DNA of 64,000 nucleotides from NCBI RefSeq assembly GCF_001466725.1, contig NZ_CP013650.1, positions 744,001 through 808,000 on the forward strand, given 5' to 3'. Both the position numbers and the translations under genes were made by a program. Source of the DNA: Lacimicrobium alkaliphilum (lineage in GTDB: Bacteria; Pseudomonadota; Gammaproteobacteria; Enterobacterales; Alteromonadaceae). This document shows, piece after piece, positions 37,367-46,657 of this stretch. The notes beneath the pieces were generated by a model. It was not told where the DNA came from and did not search any database. It was given only the letters and a program-made list of their open reading frames with translations. Position 1 is the stretch's first letter; each line of letters begins with the position of its first letter.

Positions 37367-38575
37367 TTACAGGAAGATAAAAAAGCCGGCGATGGCGGCG
37401 CTCATCAGGTTTGCCAGTGAGGCGGCAAATACTGCCCGTAAACCCAGTTCGGCAATTTCATGGCGCCGGCTGGGGGCCATACTGCCCAATCCCCCCAGTA
37501 GTATGGCGATGGAGCTTAAATTGGCAAAGCCGCACAGGGCAAAGGTCACTATCGCCTGCGTACCCTCACTTAACTGATCTTTGTAGCTTACAAAATCCAG
37601 ATAGGCGACAAATTCATTCACTACAATCTTCTGACCGATAAAGCTGCCGGCGCGAAGGGCTTCATCCCAGGGGACACCGATAATAAAGGCCAGAGGCTGG
37701 AACACATAACCAAGAATAATCTGCAGGGTCAGATCCCCAGCGCCAAACCAGCCGCCAACCCATCCAATCAGGCCGTTTAACAGGGCAATCAGGCCGACAA
37801 AGGCCAGCAACATGGCACCGACATTCAGGGCCAGCTTAAGACCACTGGCGGCACCGCTGGCGGCGGCATCGATCACATTGACACTCTTCTCTTCTGGCTC
37901 TGCCAGTTCCTCAACATCGTTTTTAGGAGTTTCGGTTTCCGGAAGAATCAATTTTGCCATCATCAGGCCACCCGGTGCCGCCATAAAGCTGGCGGCGATA
38001 AGGTATTTGAGTTCTACCCCCAATCCGGCGTATCCGGCCAGCACAGAACCAGCCACCGAAGCCAGGCCGCCGACCATCACAGCAAACAATTCAGAGCGGG
38101 TCATGGTGGGGATAAACGGCCGGACCACCAGAGGCGCTTCGGTCTGGCCCACAAAAATATTGGCGGTGGCAGACATGGATTCAGGCCGGCTGGTTTTTAA
38201 CAGCCAGCGAACCGCACCGCCAATCAGGCGTATCACCCAGCCCATAATACCCAGGTAGTAGAGCACGGCGATAAAGGAGGAGAAAAACACAATAATGGGC
38301 AGCACATGCACGGCAAACATAAAACCGAATTTCATCTCGCCCATATCGCCGAACAGGAAGCTGATTCCTGCTTTGGCAAAGCCGATGACCTGTGAAACGG
38401 TTTCGGCCATAGACAACAACATGTCCTTGCCAAAGGGAATATAGAGCACCAGTGCTCCCAAAGATAACTGCAATGCAAAGGCGCCCAATACGGTGCGCCA
38501 GTTGATGGCTCTGCGATTAACAGAGAGCAAAAAGCCCAGAGCAAATAGTGTCAGTATGCCAAGCAGACTAATCAT
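37367..38575 (-). CDS. nupC: NupC-family concentrative nucleoside transporter
   Basis: A 402-residue inner-membrane symporter of the CNT family. The N-terminal helices ([20 protein letters not shown]) and the [11 protein letters not shown] segment near residue 145 are hallmark motifs, followed by the transport-domain NEFVAYLDF. It imports nucleosides with sodium or protons. It lies 20 bp after udk and 19 bp before the oxygenase, so it is in the same operon. The neighbouring kinase suggests that uridine/cytidine are among its substrates. Confidence 0.94.
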   Translation of the reverse strand: MISLLGILTLFALGFLLSVNRRAINWRTVLGAFALQLSLGALVLYIPFGKDMLLSMAETVSQVIGFAKAGISFLFGDMGEMKFGFMFAVHVLPIIVFFSSFIAVLYYLGIMGWVIRLIGGAVRWLLKTSRPESMSATANIFVGQTEAPLVVRPFIPTMTRSELFAVMVGGLASVAGSVLAGYAGLGVELKYLIAASFMAAPGGLMMAKLILPETETPKNDVEELAEPEEKSVNVIDAAASGAASGLKLALNVGAMLLAFVGLIALLNGLIGWVGGWFGAGDLTLQIILGYVFQPLAFIIGVPWDEALRAGSFIGQKIVVNEFVAYLDFVSYKDQLSEGTQAIVTFALCGFANLSSIAILLGGLGSMAPSRRHEIAELGLRAVFAASLANLMSAAIAGFFIFL

Positions 38576-38595
38576 ATGACCTTCCTGTTGTTATT

Positions 38596-39228
38596 TTAAT
38601 TTTCCCGGTGCAGCGCCTGTTGTATATGGGATTTGAGTACATCCAGGGCAATGCGGTTCTTGCCACCCTGAGTGACCACCACATCGGCGGTAAAACGGCT
38701 GGGAGCAACAAACTGATGGTACATAGGCTTGACCGTGGACTCATATTGCTCAGTGACAGACTGCAGAGTCCGGCCCCGCTCCTGTACATCCCGGGTAATA
38801 CGCCTGAGCAGGCAGATATCCAGCGGCGTATCAATAAATACCTTGATATCGAATAAGGGCAGCAGCTCAGGGCTGGCCAGCAGCATAATGCCCTCGACAA
38901 TAATTACCGATGCCGGTTCCAGTGTCTGGGTTTCTGCCAGTCGCGTGTGGGTGGTAAAGGAATATTGTGGATATTCAATGCTTCTGCCTGCTTTGAGTTC
39001 CAGCAGGTGTTCTATCAGCAGTTCATGCTCAAAGGCATTGGGGTGGTCGTAATTGGTTTTCAGCCGCTCATCCATGGTCATATGAGACTGATCACGATAG
39101 TAATGGTCTTCGCACAGCACCAGAATATTCATGCCGGAGTCCAGTATTTCGGTGATCAGGGTTTGGGTGAAAAGTGACTTTCCCGAGCCTGAGCCCCCTG
39201 AAATAGCGATGATACTGGTGTCTGACAT
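38596..39228 (-). CDS. udk: Uridine kinase
   Basis: A 210-residue P-loop kinase that makes UMP or CMP from uridine or cytidine. The start MSDTSIIAISGGSGSGKS contains the Walker A motif; VLCEDHYYRDQ, DHPNAFEHELL and the late RRITRDVQERGR lid are as in the E. coli enzyme. The ATG at 39228 was preferred to a TTG at 39261 because the protein then starts at the family boundary. It opens the nucleoside-salvage set on this strand. Confidence 0.95.
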   Translation of the reverse strand: MSDTSIIAISGGSGSGKSLFTQTLITEILDSGMNILVLCEDHYYRDQSHMTMDERLKTNYDHPNAFEHELLIEHLLELKAGRSIEYPQYSFTTHTRLAETQTLEPASVIIVEGIMLLASPELLPLFDIKVFIDTPLDICLLRRITRDVQERGRTLQSVTEQYESTVKPMYHQFVAPSRFTADVVVTQGGKNRIALDVLKSHIQQALHREN

Positions 39229-39332
39229 GGTGATAAGATCGGCAGTGATTGATTGCGCCAAGATTACCAGTCAAATTGTGAAAAGTCAGTTACAGGGGCT
39301 TTTTTAGCCTGAATTAACCTTACGTAAACTTA

Positions 39333-39349
39333 AGCAGAATAATTCTGCT
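39333..39349. repeat. Perfect palindrome between udk and the membrane-protein gene
   Basis: AGCAGAATAATTCTGCT has 8-bp complementary arms around one base. It lies 15 bp past the stop of the minus-strand gene at 39364 and about 105 bp before udk. The absence of a T tract argues against a terminator; an operator for udk is possible. Confidence 0.4.
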
Positions 39350-39363
39350 AACTGGCAAATGAG

Positions 39364-40323
39364 TTACTTGCCAATAAATTCAAGATCAGCAGCCTGCAAT
39401 TGCTCCAGGGCGTAATTATGTAATTTTGAACGTGAACCTTCACCCTGAGCCTTAGGGGGATAAAAAGGAACCTTTTGTTCGGGGGCATCGGCAAACACTT
39501 CATCCAGTGCCGCTCTGATTTCACTTAACATCTTATCCAGATTGGTGCTGAAATCAGGGCGTTTTCGGATAGTGTGCCCTAACTCAATAAGGCGGTAAAA
39601 GTATCTGTTTGCCAGCTCCAGTAATTCCTCAGGCACATTTTTGTTGTGGTTAAGTGCCGGAGCACTGGTACTCAGACAATAATCTACCAGGGCAATATAG
39701 AAACAGAATGGTTTATTGGAGAGTTGCACCTGGACATTATTCAGATTATTACAAAGGGTGCGGTTGTGCAGATCGATGATGAGTTTGGGAGGCATATTAA
39801 CGCCGTCTTCTGACAAGGCTTCAGCCCTGGCGGCCCGAATGCCGGCAGCCCTGTAGTGAAAGAATGCGATTGTCATCAACAGTGCTGCCAGCAAGGGATA
39901 CACTGAGAGGCTGTCGCTGAGAAAATAGGGGCGGGTCAGCAGTGACAGGCTGAAGTTCTGTGCCGGGGCCTGCAGTTGCTGTTCAAGGACCCGTCCTTCA
40001 CGATTTTCCATTTCCGCTTCAATCCCTTGTAATGCCAGTATTCTGACCGGTAACTGATTGTCCTGAGCCTGGGTGTTCAGTCTTTTCAGGTAGGCCCGGA
40101 CGCTGGCCTTGTCTGCGACAGATTTCATCTGGTCATTGGGTAATTGCAGCCAGGGTAAATCCAGCGCAATGCGTTTTTCCAGTGCTACCACTGCCAGGTC
40201 GACATGGTGTTGATGCATACTCTTAGCGGACAGGAAATATGCAACCTGAAATATCAGCGCCATAGTGACAAAGACCAGTGCTAATCTGATGTGGGGTCGT
40301 GGTTTAAGCAGATTATTCAACAT
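39364..40323 (-). CDS. Two-helix membrane protein, unknown, paired with a PhnD-like gene
   Basis: A 319-residue protein with one helix near residues 13-32, a periplasmic region of about 110 residues and a second helix near 141-160, then a cytoplasmic C-terminal region of about 155 residues. That region starts KLIIDLHNRTLCNN and then VQLSNKPFCFYIALVDYC, a pattern reminiscent of the beta-hairpin and first helix of OmpR/CadC-type winged helices, though the resemblance is weak. It overlaps the preceding gene (a membrane-anchored PhnD-like protein) by 11 bp, so the two are coupled. The topology fits a membrane-bound sensor or regulator, but the function is unknown. Confidence 0.6.
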   Translation of the reverse strand: MLNNLLKPRPHIRLALVFVTMALIFQVAYFLSAKSMHQHHVDLAVVALEKRIALDLPWLQLPNDQMKSVADKASVRAYLKRLNTQAQDNQLPVRILALQGIEAEMENREGRVLEQQLQAPAQNFSLSLLTRPYFLSDSLSVYPLLAALLMTIAFFHYRAAGIRAARAEALSEDGVNMPPKLIIDLHNRTLCNNLNNVQVQLSNKPFCFYIALVDYCLSTSAPALNHNKNVPEELLELANRYFYRLIELGHTIRKRPDFSTNLDKMLSEIRAALDEVFADAPEQKVPFYPPKAQGEGSRSKLHNYALEQLQAADLEFIGK

Positions 40324-41209
40324 GACAATTAGGTTCTGTGGTAAGACGGCTGAAATAACTGGAATTCTGGTTTCTGGCGATATCGATAAGGGTATGCTGT
40401 ACCGCGCAGAACAGATCGATATTATTGGTATCCATTTTCAGGTACCACTTGCTGCCGCTTACGGCTTGTTCTATGGGGGTAATATAGTTCTTAGACAGAA
40501 TGGTTTCGTCACTCTCCCGCCAGAACGAGGAGATAATATCCACTTGCCCCGAGGTAAGTAGTTTCCTCAACTCCGTATGAGAGTTGGCATAGGCTATCTG
40601 CATGTTGTCCAGCGGCAGATTAAGAGACTTTAAAAGCTGAATCGGAATAATATGGCCCGAGCGACTGGTGGGATAATCCAGCAATCCCAGCCGCTTCCCC
40701 AACAGGTACTCTTTACTGATGAGCGGTTTTTCGCGCATGGCAATCAGATAGGCTGAGTAGTCGGGGTAGGCTGCTACCATCTTATAGCCATAAGTTGATT
40801 CGCCTTCTACGGCCTCGAGCAAATTCTCCTTAATCAGCGCCAGATCGGCTATGCCTTTGCCAACAAATTGAAGCACCTGAGCTTCACTATGGCTCCAGAA
40901 AGCCCTGACTTTACCGAACTGCTTGCCGACCACCTGATTTTCGCACAGGGCCTGAGACAGGTTTCTGGCCACAGACTCGGTATTCATAAACAGAATCAGA
41001 GCGCTGGAACTCTTGTTGGTTCCCGTACTACATTCGGCATTTTGTTGAATCAACGGCATAAATGTCGGCGGTTCTTTAAGATGAAGACGTTGCGCTAACA
41101 GCCAAAGCACACTGCACAGCAACAATGCCAGAAAAATCAGTGAAGTTTTTGACCAGGTCAAGCCGGTGTACTGCATAAAAGGTCTGAGGAGATAAGTAAT
41201 GCTAAACAT
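40313..41209 (-). CDS. Membrane-anchored PhnD-like substrate-binding protein
   Basis: A 298-residue protein with an N-terminal membrane helix (about residues 22-42) and a periplasmic domain of the PhnD/phosphonate-binding (SBP type 2) fold: ALILFMNTESVARNLSQ, then FWSHSEAQVLQFVGKGIADLALIK, then LLGKRLGLLDYPTSRSGHIIP. The uncleaved helix suggests tethering. The first ATG at 41209 is used; an in-frame TTG lies at 41236. Divergent from the Oar-like receptor at 41493 and coupled to the membrane protein at 39364. No ABC transporter genes are nearby, so a sensing role is more likely than transport. Confidence 0.7.
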   Translation of the reverse strand: MFSITYLLRPFMQYTGLTWSKTSLIFLALLLCSVLWLLAQRLHLKEPPTFMPLIQQNAECSTGTNKSSSALILFMNTESVARNLSQALCENQVVGKQFGKVRAFWSHSEAQVLQFVGKGIADLALIKENLLEAVEGESTYGYKMVAAYPDYSAYLIAMREKPLISKEYLLGKRLGLLDYPTSRSGHIIPIQLLKSLNLPLDNMQIAYANSHTELRKLLTSGQVDIISSFWRESDETILSKNYITPIEQAVSGSKWYLKMDTNNIDLFCAVQHTLIDIARNQNSSYFSRLTTEPNCHVE

Positions 41210-41492
41210 TTGAACAGTTAACTTTACTTGTTTCAATAAATAATATTACCCGTATTTGGTAACCCATTGATTCATAGCTAATATGAACAAGAAGTTATGA
41301 ATCTTTATGAGGCCTTTCTATTTTCCCCCGACAGAGGACAATTTATACTGAGAATACCAAAGAGTGCATAATTTCTGCACAGTGCGTGAGAGTCGGTTTA
41401 GTATGCGGTAGCGGACTCGAAGCGACATGAATTTGCAATAAACACCAACTAAACTCTGTTTTGCACATAACAACTGAAACTAGGAAAACACA

Positions 41493-44400
41493 ATGTTTAT
41501 GAAATCCAAGCTTAACCGCGTTGCCGTAGCGGTAGCCATGTCCGTAGGTTTATCCGCAGGCGCCATGGCCCAGGAAACTTCTTCCAATATCAGTGGTAAG
41601 ATAACCGGTCCCCAGGGCAATCCGGCTGCAGGTACAAGAGTCACTATCACTCACGTTCCTTCCGGTTCCACCAAAACTGCTTCTGTAAATGCCTCTGGTC
41701 AATTCAGCGCAGAAGGACTGAGAGTCGGTGGGCCATACCGTATTGTCATAGACTCTGATCAGTTTCAGGATACAACCGTTGATGAAGTATTCCTGACGTT
41801 GGGAGAAGCTTACAACTTAAATCTGTCCCTGGAAGCTGAGCAGAATATTGAGAGTATAATCGTCACTGCCAGCCAGCTATCATCATCGGCACTGGGACAA
41901 CTGAGCCCGTCAGCTTCTTTTAGTCTGGAAGATTTGCAAAAAGCCCCTTCGATTAATCGCAACATTACTGATGTTATCCGTATGGATCCCCGTGTATATG
42001 TTGACGAAACCAGCGGTGACGCCAATCCGGTGCAATGTGTGGGTAAAAGTAACCGTTTTAATAGCCTCACTGTTGACGGCGTTAAAATGAATGACTCCTT
42101 TGGATTGGGCTCAAATGGTTATCCAACAGTGAGAATGCCGTTTTCTTATGACGCTATTGAGCAGGTTTCAGTTGAGATTGCACCATTTGATGTGATTTAT
42201 ACAGGATTTACAGGCTGTAACATCAATGCAGTAACCAAATCCGGTACCAACAGTGTTAAAGGTGGTTTCTTTTACGATTATGGTAGCGACTCTTTGCAGG
42301 GCGATGAGCTGGAAGGTGATAAAATCAACGTCCCTGATAACAGTGATAAGCGCTACGGTTTCAACGTAGGTTTCCCCATCCTCGAAGACAAGTTGTTCGC
42401 CTTCGTATCTTATGAAAAGTATGAAGGTAACAGCATCTTTACGCGAGGAGCTATAGGATCTGGCGCGATAAATGAAGTCGATCTTCGTCAACAGGATCTG
42501 GATGAGATCGTCCGTATCTCTAATGAGCTGTACCAGTACGATCCGGGTCCGGTGCCGACCAGTTTGCCAGAGGAAGATGAGAAGTTATTGGTAAAGCTAG
42601 ACTGGAACATCAATGATAATCACCGTTTAAGTTATACCTATAACTATAACGATGGTTTTTTCATGAACACTTCTGATGGTGACGCAAATGAATTCGAATT
42701 GCTTAACCATATCTATGAGGTAGGCGCTGAACTTAAATCCCATCAGTTTTCTTTGTACTCTGACTGGACTGACAAGTTTTCTACCGAGGCGCGTTTCTCC
42801 TATCTGGAGTTGGATAACCGCCAGATTTCAATTGAAAATGCAAGCGGCACTGTCGGTGGCAGTAACTTTGGTGAAGTCCAGATCGATGTGGAAAATCCTG
42901 ACAATGGTGAAGAAGTTACGGTTTACCTTGGCGGAGATGACAGCCGTCATGCTAATGATTTGAATTATGATGTCACTGGTTTGATCTTACGTGGTAAGTA
43001 CATTACCGATGATTATCATACGCTTACCTTTGGCTATGAGCGGGAAGCTTTGGATGTCTTCAACGTGTTTGTTCAGCATTCAGAGACGGAAATGCGTTTT
43101 AATAGCATTGCCGACTTTGAAGCAGGACTTCCTTCGGCTATTTACTACAACAACGCGCCATCCGGAGATCCGAATGATGCAGCCGCGGTTTGGGATTACA
43201 AAATTCACTCCGTATATGTTCAGGACGAATTCTATGCGAACGATGATTTGACGCTACAGGTTGGTGTGCGCTATGACTGGTATTCAACAGATTCAAGACC
43301 GGAAGAAAACCCGGACTTCACTGCTGACTACGGTTTTTCGAATGGCACCAATCTTGACGGCGAAGGGCTTATTCAGCCCCGCATAGGATTTAACTATGTG
43401 CTTAACGAAAGCACTGATTTGCGCGGTGGCATAGGGGTATTCAGTGGTGGTAACCCCAATGTTTGGTTCTCGAATAACTTCTCTAATAACAATGTGCTGC
43501 AGTTTGGTCAAAGAGGCAGGAATTTTGGTTATACCGATGGCTCACGCTCTTTGTTCGATGACGATATTGTTTATAAAGATCTGGAAGATGGTGTGCCGGC
43601 AGGCCCAGGATATGGGATCCCTTCTGAGTTGTATGATGCTGTTGCAGCTGGACAAGGTGCTAACAATGAAATCAACTATTTCGATCCTGACTTTGAACTG
43701 CCCTCTGAAACCAAACTCTCTCTTGGTATTACGCACGTAACTGAGCAGGACTATGTACTGCAGGCCGATTTGTTAGTTTCACGAACTAAGAACCAGGCTA
43801 TCGTGTTACGTGGGGATTTAGAGCAGGTCGGCACAAACGACGAAGGCTATCCAATCTATGACAGTGTTCGTCTGCCGTCCTTTGTTCTGACCAACAGCTC
43901 AGAAGACAGCACCTCTTATACGGTTTCATTTGGTTTGATGAAGTCATGGGAAAATGGTCTGAGTCTGACGACTGGTTATGCTTATAACCATGCCGAGGAC
44001 GTCCAGCCAATGACCAGTTCAGTGGCTTTCTCAAACTATCAGTACCGTGCCTTTACCGATCCACAGGAGCAGGTATCAAGCCTTTCTGACTACAACATAG
44101 AGCACAGACTAACGGCTGCGCTGACATATGATGTAGAGTTTATGGATGGGTATGAAACCAGCTTTTCAGCCTTTGGATTGATCCAGTCTGGCCGTCCGTT
44201 CAGCCGCACCATTCCAAGAGGTGAGGTTAACGATATCTACAACTTTAATCCCTATCTGGACAGCAACAACGTCCTGCCTATGGGTAACGAGCGTAATGGT
44301 GAAGACGGTTCCTGGTGGAATAAAGTTGATGTGCGTGTCAGTCAGGAGTTGCCCGGATTTATGGATGGCCATACTGCCAGCGTATTCCTGGTTATAGACA

Positions 44401-44546
44401 ATTTCACCAACATGTTAAATGATGATTGGGGTATTGCAGAGCGCGTAACGTTCAATACTGCAGACTTTGATGATCCAACGCCGGAAAGCCGGCAGGGTGA
44501 TGCGTCATTGTGGCAGGCACGTATAGGCTTTAACTACAATTTCTGA
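41493..44546 (+). CDS. Oar-like TonB-dependent outer-membrane receptor
   Basis: A 1017-residue outer-membrane receptor. After the signal peptide (ending GAMAQE) residues about 30-115 form a carboxypeptidase-regulatory-like beta domain (SNISGKITGPQGNPAAGTRV), then the plug (EDLQKAPSINRNITDVIRMD, and NAVTKSGTNS-type strand) and a 22-strand barrel ending in a Phe (ARIGFNYNF). The Oar branch transports unknown, often large or peptidic, ligands. Unlike many TonB receptors it carries no clear metal-siderophore signature. TAGGAA precedes the start; an in-frame ATG two codons later is possible. Divergent from the PhnD-like/membrane pair, with a 256-bp spacer in which no confident promoter was found. 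Confidence 0.88.
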   Translation: MFMKSKLNRVAVAVAMSVGLSAGAMAQETSSNISGKITGPQGNPAAGTRVTITHVPSGSTKTASVNASGQFSAEGLRVGGPYRIVIDSDQFQDTTVDEVFLTLGEAYNLNLSLEAEQNIESIIVTASQLSSSALGQLSPSASFSLEDLQKAPSINRNITDVIRMDPRVYVDETSGDANPVQCVGKSNRFNSLTVDGVKMNDSFGLGSNGYPTVRMPFSYDAIEQVSVEIAPFDVIYTGFTGCNINAVTKSGTNSVKGGFFYDYGSDSLQGDELEGDKINVPDNSDKRYGFNVGFPILEDKLFAFVSYEKYEGNSIFTRGAIGSGAINEVDLRQQDLDEIVRISNELYQYDPGPVPTSLPEEDEKLLVKLDWNINDNHRLSYTYNYNDGFFMNTSDGDANEFELLNHIYEVGAELKSHQFSLYSDWTDKFSTEARFSYLELDNRQISIENASGTVGGSNFGEVQIDVENPDNGEEVTVYLGGDDSRHANDLNYDVTGLILRGKYITDDYHTLTFGYEREALDVFNVFVQHSETEMRFNSIADFEAGLPSAIYYNNAPSGDPNDAAAVWDYKIHSVYVQDEFYANDDLTLQVGVRYDWYSTDSRPEENPDFTADYGFSNGTNLDGEGLIQPRIGFNYVLNESTDLRGGIGVFSGGNPNVWFSNNFSNNNVLQFGQRGRNFGYTDGSRSLFDDDIVYKDLEDGVPAGPGYGIPSELYDAVAAGQGANNEINYFDPDFELPSETKLSLGITHVTEQDYVLQADLLVSRTKNQAIVLRGDLEQVGTNDEGYPIYDSVRLPSFVLTNSSEDSTSYTVSFGLMKSWENGLSLTTGYAYNHAEDVQPMTSSVAFSNYQYRAFTDPQEQVSSLSDYNIEHRLTAALTYDVEFMDGYETSFSAFGLIQSGRPFSRTIPRGEVNDIYNFNPYLDSNNVLPMGNERNGEDGSWWNKVDVRVSQELPGFMDGHTASVFLVIDNFTNMLNDDWGIAERVTFNTADFDDPTPESRQGDASLWQARIGFNYNF

Positions 44547-44602
44547 TAATTCTGAGTTAAACCCGAGTTAAATCAGCTCAGTTTCTGATGCTGTAACATG
44601 AT

Positions 44603-44628
44603 AAGCCGACCTTAAGGTCGGCTTTTTT
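44603..44628 (+). terminator. Rho-independent terminator after the TonB receptor
   Basis: AAGCCGACC and GGTCGGCTT pair around a TTAA apex, then six T. It closes the receptor transcript 55 bp after its stop. Confidence 0.9.
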
Positions 44629-44652
44629 CTGCAGAGTAAACAAGGATTGACT

Positions 44653-45819
44653 ATGAGAAACCAGATAATGATATTGTTTGCATTAATCACCACAGGAGTG
44701 CAGGCAATGGAAATCCGCGTCGCCACCTTTAATGTCAGCATGGAGGCGGAGAACTATGTGCCCCGAGGTACGCAGGTTTCTGGCGAGGAAATGTTTGCCC
44801 ACCTGGCTAGTGGTGAACACCCGCAGATACGTAATACTGCGGAGATTATTCAGCGGGTACGGCCGGATATTCTGCTGCTGAATGAATTTGACTACCATCC
44901 GGATCACCAAAAGGGCATTCAGGCTTTTGTGCGCAACTATCTGAACCAGTCTCAGTCCGGTGCCGAGCCCATAGATTATCCCTATTTTTATATTGCACCG
45001 GTTAATACCGGTGTCGATTCAGGTCATGATCTGGATAATGATGGTGTGGCCTCAGGCAGCGGAGCCGACGCATTCGGTTTCGGGCTCTATCCCGGTCAGT
45101 ATGGGATGGCTGTGTTAAGCCGCTTTCCGATCCACAAGGACAAGGTGCGTACCTTTCAACGCTTTTTATGGAAGGACATGCCCGATAATCTGATGAGTGC
45201 TGTGGTAGACGAGCAGGGTAAACCCTGGTTTTCCCCTGCAGCGCAACAGGTTTTGCGGCTATCTTCAAAATCTCACTGGGATATTCCCGTCGATATCAAT
45301 GGCAAAACGGTGCATGTGCTGGCCAGCCACCCTACACCGCCTGTCTTTGACGGCCCTGAAGATCGCAACGGCAAGCGGAACCATGATGAAGTGCGTTTTT
45401 GGGTGGATTATCTGAGTGGCGATAAACAGGCAGCCTATATCTATGACGACCAGGGCACCAGAGGTGGTTTTAAGGGCAAGCGTTTTGTTCTGGTCGGGGA
45501 TCTCAACGCCTCACAGACGGAGGGCGATGCCTATAAAGAGCCCATAGTGAACCTGCTGACTCACCCTAAGGTGAATGGTGGCTTTGTGCCCAAAAGTGAG
45601 GGTGGGGTGCAGCATAGCCCGGATAATCCCCTGGGCGCGATTCACACCGCGGCCTGGCGTATGCGCCCGGACTATGTGCTGCCCTCCGAAGCTGGCTGGA
45701 AAGTTGTGGATGGTGGAGTATTCTGGCCCACCCCTGATGAGCCCTTATTCAGGCTGGTAAAAGATCGTAATGCCTCCTCCGATCACCGCCTGGTATGGCT
45801 GGATCTGGCGGTGAAATAA
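44653..45819 (+). CDS. Secreted endonuclease/exonuclease/phosphatase-fold enzyme
   Basis: A 388-residue exported protein with a signal peptide (ending GVQAMEIR) and the EEP fold: VATFNVSMEAEN, then LLLNEFDYHPD, VLVGDLNASQ (Asp-x-Asn metal/base motif) and the final SSDHRLVWLDL (catalytic His). Such enzymes cleave phosphodiesters or phosphomonoesters, including nucleic acids and phospholipids. The gene starts 25 bp after the terminator of the receptor gene; AAGGA precedes the ATG (an in-frame TTG at 44647 is less likely). It may help to feed nucleotides to the scavenging genes upstream in the window, but this is inference. Confidence 0.88.
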   Translation: MRNQIMILFALITTGVQAMEIRVATFNVSMEAENYVPRGTQVSGEEMFAHLASGEHPQIRNTAEIIQRVRPDILLLNEFDYHPDHQKGIQAFVRNYLNQSQSGAEPIDYPYFYIAPVNTGVDSGHDLDNDGVASGSGADAFGFGLYPGQYGMAVLSRFPIHKDKVRTFQRFLWKDMPDNLMSAVVDEQGKPWFSPAAQQVLRLSSKSHWDIPVDINGKTVHVLASHPTPPVFDGPEDRNGKRNHDEVRFWVDYLSGDKQAAYIYDDQGTRGGFKGKRFVLVGDLNASQTEGDAYKEPIVNLLTHPKVNGGFVPKSEGGVQHSPDNPLGAIHTAAWRMRPDYVLPSEAGWKVVDGGVFWPTPDEPLFRLVKDRNASSDHRLVWLDLAVK

Positions 45820-45917
45820 AAAAGTGGGGTCAGAGTAAACTTTTTTCACTAGTCAGAGTAACCATGGCTTAGGTCTCCGTTAAAAAGTTTAAAAGTTTAC
45901 TCTGACCCCACTTTTTT
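45818..45917. repeat. Perfect 23-bp inverted repeat between convergent genes
   Basis: AAAAAA followed by GTGGGGTCAGAGTAAAC (45824-45840) is repeated in reverse complement at 45895-45917 as GTTTACTCTGACCCCAC followed by six T. The arms overlap the stop codons of both flanking genes, and about 54 bp lie between them. With a run of T on each side it works as a two-way terminator. The GGGGTCAGAGTAAAC core resembles repeats that accompany RAYT-type transposases in marine gammaproteobacteria, but no transposase is present here. Confidence 0.8.
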
Positions 45918-46378
45918 CACACATTCTCAAATAACGTCTCTACCCGTTTGCGGGTCTCTTCGATACGGTTGATATCTGCAGGGGCGATAAAAATAGTATC
46001 GTCACCGGCGATGGTGCCCAGCACACCATCTGCTTTACCCAGTGAATCGAGCAGACGGGCGATTAACTGCGCGGCGCCGGGGCTGGTGCGGATGATAACC
46101 ATCACATTGTTATGCACAATATCCAGTACCAGTTGCTTGAGCGGACTTTTTGCCGTGGGCATACCCAGTTCCGGGGGCAGACAGTAGACCATATCCCCGC
46201 GGGCATTGCGGGTACGTACCGCCCCGAATTTGCTCAGCATTCTTGAGACTTTTGACTGGCTGATATTCTCAAAGCCTTGTTCTTTGAGGGCTTCGACAAT
46301 CTCACCCTGCGAACCAAAATTCTCTGCTTTGAGAAAGGCTTTAAAAGATCTAATCAGGTCGTCTTGTTTGGCTGTCAT
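45917..46378 (-). CDS. argR: Arginine repressor
   Basis: A 153-residue regulator of arginine metabolism. The N-terminal wHTH reads [20 protein letters not shown], then the recognition segment [18 protein letters not shown]; the C-terminal arginine-binding/hexamer domain ends with [12 protein letters not shown] and includes [13 protein letters not shown], a hallmark of the family. The divergent arrangement with mdh is classical in gammaproteobacteria. No clean pair of ARG boxes was seen upstream, though TATAAT on the minus strand at 46414-46409 is a plausible -10. Its stop abuts the 23-bp inverted repeat. Confidence 0.95.
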   Translation of the reverse strand: MTAKQDDLIRSFKAFLKAENFGSQGEIVEALKEQGFENISQSKVSRMLSKFGAVRTRNARGDMVYCLPPELGMPTAKSPLKQLVLDIVHNNVMVIIRTSPGAAQLIARLLDSLGKADGVLGTIAGDDTIFIAPADINRIEETRKRVETLFENV

Positions 46379-46657
46379 GCTGTATCCAGTCTGCTCTCGA
46401 ATCGCATTATTATACTTACCTTGCGATGCTATACCATAGTCTTATGCTGGCCCTGTGCCCGGTAATGGCCGCTTACAGTGCCTGTTTACGCAGGTTTGGG
46501 GCGTCTTCAGAGGGTTTAGGCACTTGCTATGGTGTTCGCCAGACAGTAGACTTTGCCGGCATATTTATTCAATTACTGCCTCCCGCTTATTGCTGTCTTG
46601 ATAAATCGGGAGTGCAAGCTGATGCTCAGCGACGATTACCATTCACAGGAGAAAATC

